In this document: positions 1-6,645 of the stretch, in pieces
Layout: each line of letters opens with the position of its first letter
Numbering within the stretch: the stretch's first letter is position 1
NCBI GenBank assembly: GCA_019454915.1
Contig: JACFNM010000201.1
Span: 1-7,647 of the forward strand
Source of the DNA: Chitinophagaceae bacterium
Lineage (GTDB): Bacteria > Bacteroidota > Bacteroidia > Chitinophagales > Chitinophagaceae
Length of the DNA stretch: 7,647 nucleotides
Direction of reading: 5' to 3'
Notes under the pieces: model-generated
Database searches by the model: none
What the model was told of the DNA's origin: nothing
Seen by the model: the letters and a program-made list of their open reading frames with translations, nothing else
Translations under genes and position numbers: made by a program

Positions 1-280
1 ATCGCACGGGCAGGCTATTTCCATTGGCATGACCTATGCTTCCCATATTTCGGCTCATTTAAAAGGATTCAGGGATACGGAAAGAGTTGTACATCTTTTG
101 GAGCAATATCATTTACCTACCTACGCGGAATTCAATAAGAAAAAAGTAATCAACGTGCTCCGGATGGACAAAAAGCGCGAACGTAAGGAAATGAACTATG
201 TATTATTAGAAAAAACAGGTAAGGCGATTGTAGAGTCGGTATCTTTGCAAAAGCTGGAAAAATTAATTGAAGCCTTATAA
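1..280 (+). CDS. aroB: 3-dehydroquinate synthase, C-terminal end (partial at window edge)
   Basis: This is the last 92 codons of a gene that begins before the window; the reading frame starts at base 2. AroB converts DAHP to 3-dehydroquinate in the cytoplasm (second shikimate-pathway step) using NAD and a divalent metal. Seen: the fragment opens with SHGQAISIGM, matching the HGEAVAIGM metal-binding motif of the family with Gln in place of the usual Glu; its His is a metal ligand in characterised enzymes. Near the end, MDKKRERKEMNYVLLEKTGK matches the family's DKKnr-g-i-fVLL-giGkA block. The stop is TAA at 278-280, three bases before the aroA start, so the two are almost certainly co-transcribed. 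The neighbouring aroA and aroC support the assignment. Confidence 0.93.
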   Translation, partial: SHGQAISIGMTYASHISAHLKGFRDTERVVHLLEQYHLPTYAEFNKKKVINVLRMDKKRERKEMNYVLLEKTGKAIVESVSLQKLEKLIEAL

Positions 281-283
281 TTT

Positions 284-1582
284 ATGATAGCAACCATTCG
301 GCCTTCTTCAATCTCCGAATCAATACCTGCTCCTGCGTCGAAAAGCGCTATGCAAAGAGCTTGCGCAGCGGCGCTGATATCTACGCGGAGAAGTATTATA
401 CATAACCCCGGGCATTCCAATGATGATAAAGCAGCGCTTCGCGTAATAGCAGCGCTGGGTGCAAAGGTTACAGAATTAGACAACGGCTCCATTGAAATTG
501 ACAGTAGCGCTATTGATTTGTCTTCCCCGGCTGTCGGACAGAGCGGACTCACGGTCAATTGCGGTGAAAGCGGGCTGGGTATTCGTATGTTTTCTCCTAT
601 TATTGCATTGAGCCGGTTACCCGTGACCATTACCGGTGAAGGGAGTCTTGTATCCAGACCCATGGATTTTTTTGATGAAATTCTGCCCCGGTTGAATATT
701 ACCATTAAGTCGAACAACGGAAAATTACCCATTACGCTTTCCGGCCCTCTCCAACCACGCAATATAGAGATTGACGGTTCGCTCAGTTCGCAATTTTTGA
801 CCGGGTTACTGATGGCTTATGCAGCCGCTAAGGCCAGGGATGTTACGATTAAAGTGAATGAACTCAGGAGCAGACCTTATATTGATTTAACACTGGCGGT
901 GATGGAGGCCTTTGGGTTGAAGACGCCGGAGAATAAGAACTATAAAGCGTTTTACTTTGACCAGTCTCCTGCTCAGATACCTTCTGCTGAAATCGTATAT
1001 ACCGTGGAGGGTGATTGGAGCGGCGCATCCTTCCTGCTGGTAGCGGGAGCCATTGCCGGTAAAATGGAGATCAGCGGGTTAAATGTGGAATCTACCCAGG
1101 CGGATAGAAGAATAATGGAAGCGCTTGTTGAGGCGGGCGCCATCGTTGAAGACACCGTCAATGGTATAAGTGTCCGGTCGGGTTCGTTAAAAGCCTTTGA
1201 ATTTGATGCAACGGATTGTCCTGATTTATTTCCTCCATTAGTGGCTTTGGCTGCTTACTGCGAAGGAACAACAACGATACAGGGTGTAAGCCGGTTGGCG
1301 CACAAAGAAAGCGATCGCGGTATAGCGCTTCAAAAAGAGTTTGGTAAGATGGGATTGCAGATAGACTTGCAGGATGATCTCATGTTGGTACACGGCGGTA
1401 AAGGACTTACGGGTGCTACCGTGCACTCTCATCACGATCACCGGATTGCGATGGCCTGTGCCGTTGCGGGATTAAAGGCTGATGGACCTACTACTATTGA
1501 AGACGCTGAAGCCATCAATAAGTCGTATCCCGATTTTTACGATGATTTGTGTAAGTTAGGCGCCGTTATTGAGAAGAAATAG
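284..1582 (+). CDS. aroA: 3-phosphoshikimate 1-carboxyvinyltransferase (EPSP synthase)
   Basis: A 432-residue enzyme (E. coli 427) that joins PEP and shikimate-3-phosphate to form EPSP, the sixth shikimate-pathway step. By hand alignment the E. coli active-site residues are present: K20, S21 and R25 in PASKSAMQRA; R101; R125 in SRP; S168, S169 and Q170 in SSQFLTGLLM; S196 in LRSRPYI; catalytic D314 in CPDLFPP; K341 and R345 in HKESDR; R387 in DHR; K413 in NKSYPDF. The PEP/glyphosate loop is unusual: CGESGLGIRM (93-102) puts Leu where E. coli has Thr97 and Met where it has Pro101, while the Gly equivalent to Gly96 is kept. The ATG lies 3 bp after the aroB stop with no clear Shine-Dalgarno, as is usual in Bacteroidota. 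Translation is probably coupled to aroB. Confidence 0.96.
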   Translation: MIATIRPSSISESIPAPASKSAMQRACAAALISTRRSIIHNPGHSNDDKAALRVIAALGAKVTELDNGSIEIDSSAIDLSSPAVGQSGLTVNCGESGLGIRMFSPIIALSRLPVTITGEGSLVSRPMDFFDEILPRLNITIKSNNGKLPITLSGPLQPRNIEIDGSLSSQFLTGLLMAYAAAKARDVTIKVNELRSRPYIDLTLAVMEAFGLKTPENKNYKAFYFDQSPAQIPSAEIVYTVEGDWSGASFLLVAGAIAGKMEISGLNVESTQADRRIMEALVEAGAIVEDTVNGISVRSGSLKAFEFDATDCPDLFPPLVALAAYCEGTTTIQGVSRLAHKESDRGIALQKEFGKMGLQIDLQDDLMLVHGGKGLTGATVHSHHDHRIAMACAVAGLKADGPTTIEDAEAINKSYPDFYDDLCKLGAVIEKK

Positions 1583-1658
1583 CCCCGATAGTGCTACTAT
1601 ACATGAGATTAGTGAAATGACGGGGAGTATAATCATGGGTTTTTAAATCGTTTCTTTT
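1583..1658 (+). other. aroA-aroC spacer with small hairpin
   Basis: This is a 76-bp gap within the aro cluster. It contains a perfect 5-bp hairpin, ATAGT-GCT-ACTAT (1588-1600), and a wider pair of CCCCG (1583-1587) and CGGGG (1621-1625) that could close over it. No T-tract follows closely, so this is not a convincing intrinsic terminator, and no TAnnTTTG promoter motif was seen. The likely reading is read-through from aroA to aroC; a processing or attenuation role is only a possibility. Confidence 0.25.
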
Positions 1659-2693
1659 ATGAATTCTTTTGGAAGACTTTTCCGGGTACATATTTTCGGT
1701 GAATCACATGGAGAGAGTGTGGGCATTTGTATAGATGGCTGTCCGGCCGGGTTACCTTTAAAAGTGGAAGATTTCTTAGCCGATATCGAAAGAAGAAAGG
1801 GAGGTAAGCAAAAAGGAACGACGCCGAGGCAGGAAGCGGATACTCCGATTTTCAAAAGCGGCATATTTAATGATACGACCACGGGAGCGCCCATCACGAT
1901 AATTTTTGAGAACAACAATACGCGTTCGGGAGACTATCAGAAACAAAGATCGGTGCCGCGGCCCGGACATGCAGATTTTGTAGCCCATCAGAAGTTTGGC
2001 GGATTTGAAGACTTCAGAGGCGGCGGTCATTTTAGCGGCCGGTTAACCGTATGCCTCGTTGCGGCCGGTGTAATAGCGAAAAAGCTGCTGGCGTCATCTT
2101 CTCATCGGGAACTGAAGAGTCAGACTCCGGGTATTACTGTGAAGGCTGATCTGCTGGAAATCGGAGGCGAAACGGATCTTGAAAAGGGACTGCAAAAAGC
2201 CATTAATGCAAAAGATAGTATCGGCGGCATTGTGGAATGCAGGGTAAGCGGCCTGCCCCTGGGTCTGGGAGAACCTTTTTTTGACTCCGCAGAGGCATTG
2301 TTGGCGCACGCGGTGATGTCTATTCCTGCAATCAGAGGGATAGAATTTGGAACAGGCTTTGCTGCTGCGAGGATGTTTGGCAGCGAGCATAATGATGCCA
2401 TCGTAGATATGGAGGGAAAGACCCGTTCCAACCATGCAGGGGGAATAGTTGGCGGAATAAGCAACGGAAATGAACTTGTATTCAGAATTGCCGTGAAGCC
2501 CACCTCTTCTACTCCAAAAATTCAGGAAACGCTCAACTGGGAAACCGGAGCTATAGAATCCTTTTCGGTGAAAGGACGCCACGACCTATGCATTGCACTG
2601 CGAGTCCCTGTTGTTCTTGAAGCGGTGACGGCCTTCGTGCTGGCCGATTTAATGATGCTTTCGCAAAAAATGCCTAGGGTACTTAATACCTGA
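1659..2693 (+). CDS. aroC: chorismate synthase
   Basis: A 344-residue enzyme, slightly short for the family, that converts EPSP to chorismate using reduced FMN, the last common step to aromatic compounds. Seen: the N-terminal signature FGESHGESVG with the catalytic-type His17; RPGHADF with His104, equivalent to E. coli His106; the GGGHFSGRLT loop (121-130), a version also found in clostridial and Bacteroidota enzymes where E. coli-type proteins read GGGRSSAR; the flavin-site block SNHAGGIVGGISNG (257-270); and the C-terminal signature GRHDLCIALRVPVVLEAV (306-323). The start MNSFGRLFRV is the family's usual first strand, so ATG 1659 is well supported. No Shine-Dalgarno is visible. Together with aroB and aroA it forms a partial shikimate operon. 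Confidence 0.96.
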   Translation: MNSFGRLFRVHIFGESHGESVGICIDGCPAGLPLKVEDFLADIERRKGGKQKGTTPRQEADTPIFKSGIFNDTTTGAPITIIFENNNTRSGDYQKQRSVPRPGHADFVAHQKFGGFEDFRGGGHFSGRLTVCLVAAGVIAKKLLASSSHRELKSQTPGITVKADLLEIGGETDLEKGLQKAINAKDSIGGIVECRVSGLPLGLGEPFFDSAEALLAHAVMSIPAIRGIEFGTGFAAARMFGSEHNDAIVDMEGKTRSNHAGGIVGGISNGNELVFRIAVKPTSSTPKIQETLNWETGAIESFSVKGRHDLCIALRVPVVLEAVTAFVLADLMMLSQKMPRVLNT

Positions 2694-2983
2694 TTATTAG
2701 GATACGCACTGTATCCCGACGATCTGTTGTAATTACTCCTGTTGGTGAATTATTTATAACCGGACAGCTCTGATTTTTGCATTCAATTCAGTTTACCGCG
2801 AGATATGGTGTTAACGTAGGTGAACGGTTTCGCTTATTTTTTTCATGTTTCATTGAGCTATGATAATTAATGGATTGTGTAGAGAAGATTCCTGGTGATT
2901 CATGCGGTTTTTATCATGACTGATGGTATTTTTACGTACCCATTTCGGGATAATACTATCAAAACCACTAAAAGTAAACTCGT
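2694..2983 (+). other. non-coding gap between aroC and the OmpA-like gene
   Basis: No convincing ORF is present here on either strand. The gap starts with a 6-bp perfect hairpin just after the aroC stop (given separately). It must hold the promoter of the OmpA-like gene, but no full Bacteroidota promoter (TTG plus TAnnTTTG) is visible. The nearest matches are GATTTTTG at 2772-2779 and TATTTTTA at 2927-2934, each one base off the -7 consensus and without a well-spaced TTG. Confidence 0.4.
2700..2716 (+). terminator. weak hairpin after aroC
   Basis: GGATAC-GCACT-GTATCC forms a perfect 6-bp stem with a 5-base loop, beginning 7 bases after the aroC stop codon. Its position suits the end of the aro transcript, but no T-tract follows, so it could act only as a weak or factor-dependent terminator or as a 3'-end stabiliser. 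Confidence 0.25.
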
Positions 2984-3646
2984 ATGAAAACGTTATTAAT
3001 CATCAGCAGTATTATCCTAATATCCTTTCAGATTGACCGATTGCTGACAAACTATTTTTCCGGTTCCAGCAATGAAACAACTCTTTTTGATAATGCTTAC
3101 CGGTTAAGCCCGGTAACGCCTAATTCCACCACCCGTTACGCTGTGGAAGCCCAGGCGTCTAAGAAGAACGAACCTGTTGTCGTATCAACGTACGAAGAAG
3201 AAGTGGAGATTCAACCTGAGGTAAAAACAGTTCAGCTTGCAGCCGTATCCCTTACCAGAAATCAAAAGAATAGCCTTTTCCACCAAAGTGTTAAAGAATC
3301 AGGTAATTTTATCATGTTGAGTTCTTTACACTTTAACTTCAATCAATTTGAAAAGATTGATACGGAAGAATTTAATACTATAATGGATTTTGCCGACCTG
3401 CTTATCTTTAATGATTCTTTAAAAGTGAGTATAGCCGGCTTTACTGACAATAGCGGAGATCCCGCTTACAATAGTTATCTCTCCCATCTCCGTGCACAAA
3501 ACGTAAGAGATTACTTGATAGACCTCGGAGTGAAAGATCAACAAATTATTGTATCTGCCAACGGTATTTCCAATCCGATAGCGAGCAACGGTACCAGAGA
3601 AGGAAGGGCGGCAAACAGAAGAGTGGAGATGTTATTAATGAAATAA
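2984..3646 (+). CDS. membrane-anchored OmpA C-domain (peptidoglycan-binding) protein
   Basis: 220 residues. Seen: a hydrophobic N-terminal segment (about 3-17) that is a signal peptide or signal anchor with no lipobox Cys; a low-complexity linker rich in Ser, Thr, Glu and Val (about 25-100); and an OmpA-C domain (about 112-220). The domain includes GFTDNSGDPAYNSYLSHLRA and ends ASNGTREGRAANRRVEMLL. The two residues that bind meso-diaminopimelate in OmpA-type domains are present at the right 15-residue spacing (D155 and R170). Its role is inferred as non-covalent anchoring of the envelope to peptidoglycan; no beta-barrel or other domain is attached. It stands alone, 290 bp after aroC, so it probably has its own promoter. 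A more specific name (Pal, MotB, flagellar stator) is not supported. Confidence 0.85.
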   Translation: MKTLLIISSIILISFQIDRLLTNYFSGSSNETTLFDNAYRLSPVTPNSTTRYAVEAQASKKNEPVVVSTYEEEVEIQPEVKTVQLAAVSLTRNQKNSLFHQSVKESGNFIMLSSLHFNFNQFEKIDTEEFNTIMDFADLLIFNDSLKVSIAGFTDNSGDPAYNSYLSHLRAQNVRDYLIDLGVKDQQIIVSANGISNPIASNGTREGRAANRRVEMLLMK

Positions 3647-3679
3647 AAATTAACCGCTACTCATCTAAAATTTACCATC

Positions 3680-3826
3680 ATGTACACAGTTTTGAAATAT
3701 TGGATTATCGAAATGCTTAAAGGTCTGAACCCGGATGACGAATCTGTTCCGGGCACAAAAACACGTGGTTTAGAATATAAATTATGCAGGGCACGTATTC
3801 ATCACCGGTTTGAGAATATTGGATAA
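3680..3826 (+). CDS. possible small protein of 48 residues (unrecognised)
   Basis: An ATG-started frame of 48 codons ends at TAA 3824-3826. The product begins MYTVLKYWIIEMLKGLNPDD and ends RIHHRFENIG; it is fairly basic toward the C-terminus, with a short hydrophobic patch (about residues 4-12) too short for a clear membrane span. I do not recognise it. It begins 33 bp after the OmpA-like stop and lies before the shared terminator, so it could be translated from the same message. Against it are its shortness, the lack of a clear ribosome binding site, and a GC-rich inverted repeat inside that suggests RNA structure instead. It may be a chance ORF. Confidence 0.25.
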   Translation: MYTVLKYWIIEMLKGLNPDDESVPGTKTRGLEYKLCRARIHHRFENIG

Positions 3827-3895
3827 ATACGCGCCTTAATGCAACGGTCAACAAATAATTAGCGGTTTACCGCAGTATACGGGTTAGTTCATTTT

Positions 3896-3926
3896 ACTGG
3901 TGTGCAGGTTTGCACACCAGTTTTTT
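3896..3926 (+). terminator. strong intrinsic terminator
   Basis: An 11-bp perfect stem, ACTGGTGTGCA (3896-3906) with TGCACACCAGT (3911-3921), a GGTT loop, and six T at 3921-3926. The T-tract follows only in the + direction, so it ends transcription from the OmpA-like gene (and the possible small ORF) before asnA, which comes from the other side. Confidence 0.9.
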
Positions 3927-3981
3927 GTTGAAGTGCTTTCCAAATATATCCCTGCAGTGGACCGCGTGACTTTAAAGACTT

Positions 3982-5067
3982 CTATAACAATTGTATTCCG
4001 TGGGCTTTACACAGATGCACCATTTCTTCCGGCCAAATACCGGCGCTGATCTCTCCAATATGTGCTTTTCGTAACAAAAACATCCCCACCCTCGACTGAC
4101 CTATTCCTCCGCCAATACTCAGTGGCATCTGATCTTCCATTAACCGCTGATGGTACAAAAATTCCAGTTTCCGCTCCTGCCCCCGGATACCCAATTGACG
4201 CAGAAGCGCCTGTTTATCCACCCGTATGCCCATGGAAGATAGTTCGAAAGCCTTGCCCAATACCGGGTTCCAGACGAGGATGTCTCCATTCAGTCCGTGG
4301 AAGCCTTCTTCGTTGGCTGTGGTCCAGTCGTCATAATCCGGCGCCCTGCCGTCATGCGCTTTACCGTCTGACAGCGCTCCGCCTATCCCCATAACAAAAA
4401 CAGCTCCGTACTTTTTAACTATTTCGTTTTCCCTTTCCTGGGGAGTAAGATTCGGAAACTGTAGCAATAAGGACTCCGAATGAATAAAATGAATCTGTTC
4501 CGGAAGGATAGGTTTGATTTCCGGATGCAGCTCGTGTACAAATACTTCCGCTTTCCGAAGAATGCTGTACAGCGTCTTAACCGTCTTTTTCAGATAACTT
4601 ATTTTTCGATCAGAGGCGGTAATATGTTTCTCCCAGTCCCATTGATCCACGAAAAGGGAGTGGGAATTATCCGGCAGTTCATCCGGCCGGATAGCATTCA
4701 TGTTCGTAAAGATCCCGCTACCCGCTGAAATTCCATATTCGGCCAAAGCCATCCTTTTCCATTTAGCCAGAGACTGAACTACCTCTGCCCTGCATTCATT
4801 CATTCCTTTCATGGGGAAAGAGACGGCTCTCTCAACACCGTTCAAATCGTCATTAATGCCCGTATCCTGACGAACGAATAAAGGGGCGCTCACCCTGAAT
4901 AAATTCATGTCCTTTTCGAGGTGCTCCTCAATGAAATTCTTAATCTTCTGAAAACTCTTAGCCGTAGCTAACGGCGGTACTATCGCATGGTATCCTCCCG
5001 GCAGTATTAAAGCCGGCATGGTTGACTTAATTCTTTCAGGCTCCATTATCTTGCTTTCTGTTGACAT
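3982..5067 (-). CDS. asnA: aspartate--ammonia ligase (asparagine synthetase A)
   Basis: 361 residues. Makes asparagine from aspartate, ammonia and ATP (to AMP and PPi); the fold is related to class II aminoacyl-tRNA synthetases. Seen: RQDTGINDDLNGVERAVSFP (66-85) with D74 matching E. coli Asp46; VQSLAKWKRMAL (97-108); DQWDWEK (141-147); HDGRAPDYDDW (238-248); ELSSMGIRVD with E275, S278 and R282 at the spacing of E. coli Glu248, Ser251 and Arg255; and SIGGGIGQSR (317-326). The first 16 residues are hydrophilic and extra compared with Bacteroides-type enzymes of about 345 residues, so Met17 (start at 5019) is a serious alternative start. It uses ammonia, not glutamine, as donor. It ends toward the convergent terminator region; two TAnnTTTG motifs lie upstream. 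Confidence 0.96.
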   Translation of the reverse strand: MSTESKIMEPERIKSTMPALILPGGYHAIVPPLATAKSFQKIKNFIEEHLEKDMNLFRVSAPLFVRQDTGINDDLNGVERAVSFPMKGMNECRAEVVQSLAKWKRMALAEYGISAGSGIFTNMNAIRPDELPDNSHSLFVDQWDWEKHITASDRKISYLKKTVKTLYSILRKAEVFVHELHPEIKPILPEQIHFIHSESLLLQFPNLTPQERENEIVKKYGAVFVMGIGGALSDGKAHDGRAPDYDDWTTANEEGFHGLNGDILVWNPVLGKAFELSSMGIRVDKQALLRQLGIRGQERKLEFLYHQRLMEDQMPLSIGGGIGQSRVGMFLLRKAHIGEISAGIWPEEMVHLCKAHGIQLL

Positions 5068-5117
5068 GTCGAAATCTAATATTTTAAAGTAAGTGTTAAT
5101 TGTTTTCGATAGAAAGA

Positions 5118-5157
5118 CAAAAATAATTAGATATTTTCTAACTATTTCACAAATGTA
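5118..5157 (-). promoter_or_regulatory. candidate asnA promoter(s)
   Basis: On the minus strand, two perfect matches to the Bacteroidota -7 element TAnnTTTG occur upstream of asnA: TACATTTG (5157-5150) and TATTTTTG (5125-5118). They sit in a very AT-rich stretch (about 5100-5185). The TTTG within the first lies 24 bases before the second and might double as its -33 element, a little longer than the usual spacing. The first has only an A/T-rich stretch at its expected -33 place. Leaders of roughly 45 or 77 bases would result. Confidence 0.4.
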
Positions 5158-5211
5158 GAAAATATTTTTAAATAAAAAATTTTTCCTGCCAAATCTAACA
5201 CTGAAATTGGC

Positions 5212-5339
5212 GGTAAGCGTAATGGAACTAATGATAGTGCCAACGGTTGCCGGGATTCCGGGGGCTTAGATTTATCTAATCCCGTCCCATGGCGGGACCC
5301 CGTTACCAGGCGGCCGGCGTTATTGGGTAACTGCTTACT
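5212..5339. other. multi-hairpin structured island between queA and asnA
   Basis: An outer stem GTAAGC (5213-5218) / GCTTAC (5333-5338), extended on the + strand by G-T wobbles at both ends (5212-5339 and 5219-5332), encloses a nearly continuous row of hairpins. These are ACTA/TAGT (5227-5238); CCGG-GATT-CCGG (5250-5261); GGG-x-TTAGA/TCTAA-x-CCC (5262-5283); GTCCC/GGGAC (5284-5298); and GTTACC/GGTAAC (5302-5331). Three of them abut with no spare base, and the last abuts the outer stem. The island is GC-rich beside an AT-rich stretch. It begins a few bases after the queA stop on the minus strand. It could be a non-coding RNA, a queA 3'-UTR, an asnA leader element, or a dispersed palindromic repeat; no known family was recognised. 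Confidence 0.4.
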
Positions 5340-5342
5340 CAA

Positions 5343-6392
5343 TTATATGACCAGCATAGCATCTCCGTAACTAAAGAAGCGGTACTTGTCTTTTATAGCC
5401 TTTTTATACGCTTCCATAGCGAGATCATAGCCGGCAAAAGCACAAGTCATTATCAGGAGGCTTGTTTTGGGAAGATGAAAATTGGTGATTAAAGAATCCG
5501 CGATCGAGAAATTATAGGGTGGATGGATAAAGGTATTTGTCCATCCTTCTGAAGGCTTCAGCATTTTTTCAGAAGTAAAGGAGGTTTCTAAGGCCCTCAT
5601 GGTTGTCGTGCCTACCGAACAAATCCTTCTACCGTCCGTTCTTGCCTTATTTACGATAGCACAGGCTTTTTCTTCTATTCTATAGTACTCGGCATCCATC
5701 TTATGCTTACTCAGGTCTTCCACTTCTATGGGTCTGAAAGTGCCTAAACCGGTATGTAGCGTAATCTCGGCAAAACGGATACCCTTGATTTCGAGCCGCT
5801 TGATGAGTTCCACGCTAAAGTGTAACCCGGCCGTCGGAGCGGCCACAGCGCCTTCATGCTTGGCATACACCGTTTGGTAGCGTTCCCGGTCTTCTTCATC
5901 CGGTTTGCGTTTTATATATTTAGGCAATGGTGTCTCGCCCAGTGCATTCAGCACTTCCTTGAACTCGGCGTCGCTGCCGTCAAATAAAAACCGGATGGTA
6001 CGGCCTCTAGATGTCGTATTATCTATTACTTCTGCCACCAGGTCTTCCGCATCGCCGAAATAAAGTTTGTTGCCCACCCGGATTTTGCGGGCGGGGTCTA
6101 CAATCACATCCCACAATTTATTCTGATGATTCAGCTCCCGGAGTAGGAATACCTCGATTTTTGCTCCTGTTTTTTCTTTGCGTCCATACATTCTGGCAGG
6201 GAACACCTTGGTATTATTGACAACAAAAACGTCTTTATCATCGAAGTAATCCAATACATCCCGGAAGTGTTTGTCTTCAATTTTTCCGGAGTCGCGGTGG
6301 ACAACCATTAATCTTGAATCTTCTCTTTTTTTGGTGGGATGCTGCGCAATAAGATTTAGAGGGAGGTCGAACCGGAATTGTGATAGTTTCAT
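5343..6392 (-). CDS. queA: S-adenosylmethionine:tRNA ribosyltransferase-isomerase
   Basis: 349 residues (E. coli 356). Transfers and isomerises the ribosyl part of SAM onto 7-aminomethyl-7-deazaguanine at position 34 of GUN-anticodon tRNAs, giving epoxyqueuosine. Seen: N-terminal [29 protein letters not shown] (58-67); [14 protein letters not shown] (180-193); [10 protein letters not shown] (213-222); [10 protein letters not shown] (260-269); [13 protein letters not shown] (303-315); and [10 protein letters not shown] at the end. All are family hallmarks and the protein is complete. The open frame runs 43 codons further upstream to an ATG at 6521, but that part has no family match, contains an inverted repeat and overlaps the likely promoter, so the start at 6392 is chosen. 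No other queuosine gene is adjacent. It probably has its own promoter at about 6520. Confidence 0.96.
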   Translation of the reverse strand: MKLSQFRFDLPLNLIAQHPTKKREDSRLMVVHRDSGKIEDKHFRDVLDYFDDKDVFVVNNTKVFPARMYGRKEKTGAKIEVFLLRELNHQNKLWDVIVDPARKIRVGNKLYFGDAEDLVAEVIDNTTSRGRTIRFLFDGSDAEFKEVLNALGETPLPKYIKRKPDEEDRERYQTVYAKHEGAVAAPTAGLHFSVELIKRLEIKGIRFAEITLHTGLGTFRPIEVEDLSKHKMDAEYYRIEEKACAIVNKARTDGRRICSVGTTTMRALETSFTSEKMLKPSEGWTNTFIHPPYNFSIADSLITNFHLPKTSLLIMTCAFAGYDLAMEAYKKAIKDKYRFFSYGDAMLVI

Positions 6393-6418
6393 TTGCTTAC
6401 GTTGATATTTAAGGAGCC

Positions 6419-6495
6419 ACATGAAACTTGTCCTTGTCAATCCAGGCGCATCTTTGAGTGTCGGGAACCTGATCTTACGGCACCAGGTTTCATGT
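6419..6495 (-). promoter_or_regulatory. inverted repeat in the predicted queA 5' leader
   Basis: ACATGAAACTTG (6419-6430) pairs with CAGGTTTCATGT (6484-6495) over 12 positions, 11 of them Watson-Crick. The odd one (6428/6486) is a G-T wobble on the + strand and an A-C mismatch on the transcribed minus strand. Inside, ATC-C-AGG (6440-6446) and CCTGAT (6468-6473) give a second 6-bp stem with one bulge. The element ends 26 bases before the queA start and lies downstream of a TACCTTTG motif, so it would be in the message. It may be a cis-regulatory RNA or an operator; no known riboswitch family was recognised. Confidence 0.4.
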
Positions 6496-6518
6496 AAACA
6501 GCATAATTTAACAGCGTG

Positions 6519-6526
6519 CAAAGGTA
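6519..6526 (-). promoter_or_regulatory. candidate queA promoter -7 element
   Basis: TACCTTTG on the minus strand is a perfect match to the Bacteroidota -7 consensus TAnnTTTG, about 127 bases before the queA start. The -33 partner is unclear: a TTTTG (6545-6541) lies only 14 bases upstream, shorter than usual, with an A/T-rich run at the expected distance. A leader of about 120 bases holding the inverted repeat would follow. Confidence 0.45.
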
Positions 6527-6584
6527 AGGAAATATTAATTCAAAATTAAAATATTCAGGATCGGATTCAGAACACAATCACCTA

Positions 6585-6625
6585 CCGACGCTTTTTGTCG
6601 GGCGATTTGATAGCTAAGCCCTATC
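6585..6625 (-). other. two small hairpins after the ABC ATPase gene
   Basis: Downstream of the ABC gene on the minus strand are GATAG/CTATC (6609-6625) and CCGAC/GTCGG (6585-6601), each a perfect 5-bp stem with a 7-base loop. Neither is followed by a T-tract on the minus strand, so intrinsic termination is doubtful; they may still mark the 3' end of the transporter message. Confidence 0.25.
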
Positions 6626-6645
6626 CAGCCATTAAAAACCTCATC

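Larger units (their letters stand above)
3647..3981. other. convergent intergenic region (335 bp)
   Basis: This lies between the convergent OmpA-like gene and asnA. It holds a possible 48-codon ORF (3680-3826), a short palindrome GCGG-TTTA-CCGC (3862-3873), a strong + strand terminator (3896-3926), and about 55 bp with nothing recognisable before the asnA stop. A GC-rich pair, CCCGGA (3730-3735) and TCCGGG (3748-3753), sits inside the small ORF, so a small RNA ending at the terminator is an alternative reading. No T-tract suits the asnA direction, so the hairpin looks one-way. Confidence 0.5.

Noticed and set aside
196..762. A 188-codon minus-strand ORF over aroB/aroA.
   Set aside because: It is antisense to clearly conserved aroA sequence and has no recognisable protein features.
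2094..2582. Long antisense ORFs within aroC (162 and 127 codons).
   Set aside because: They are shadows of the chorismate synthase gene, which carries all family signatures on the + strand.
5302..5331. The GTTACC/GGTAAC pair as an integron attC-like site.
   Set aside because: The arms do not match the GTTRRRY/RYYYAAC core, and there is no integrase or cassette array nearby.
5142..5342. A 66-codon minus-strand ORF between queA and asnA.
   Set aside because: Its sequence resembles no protein I know, it spans the hairpin island and then a poly-A/T stretch, and the codons follow the palindromes; it is more likely a by-product of the structured DNA.
6419..6495. The 77-bp inverted repeat as a MITE or IS remnant.
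   Set aside because: No flanking target-site duplication and no transposase sequence; the position in a predicted leader fits a regulatory element better.
6393..6518. A preQ1 riboswitch ahead of queA.
   Set aside because: The short class I pseudoknot pattern (C-rich loop, A-rich tail next to the ribosome site) was not seen; the leader has a different, larger hairpin layout.
6393..6521. A 43-residue N-terminal extension of QueA beginning at ATG 6521.
   Set aside because: QueA proteins normally begin at the [11 protein letters not shown] segment; the extension has no family match, holds the inverted repeat and overlaps the TACCTTTG promoter motif.
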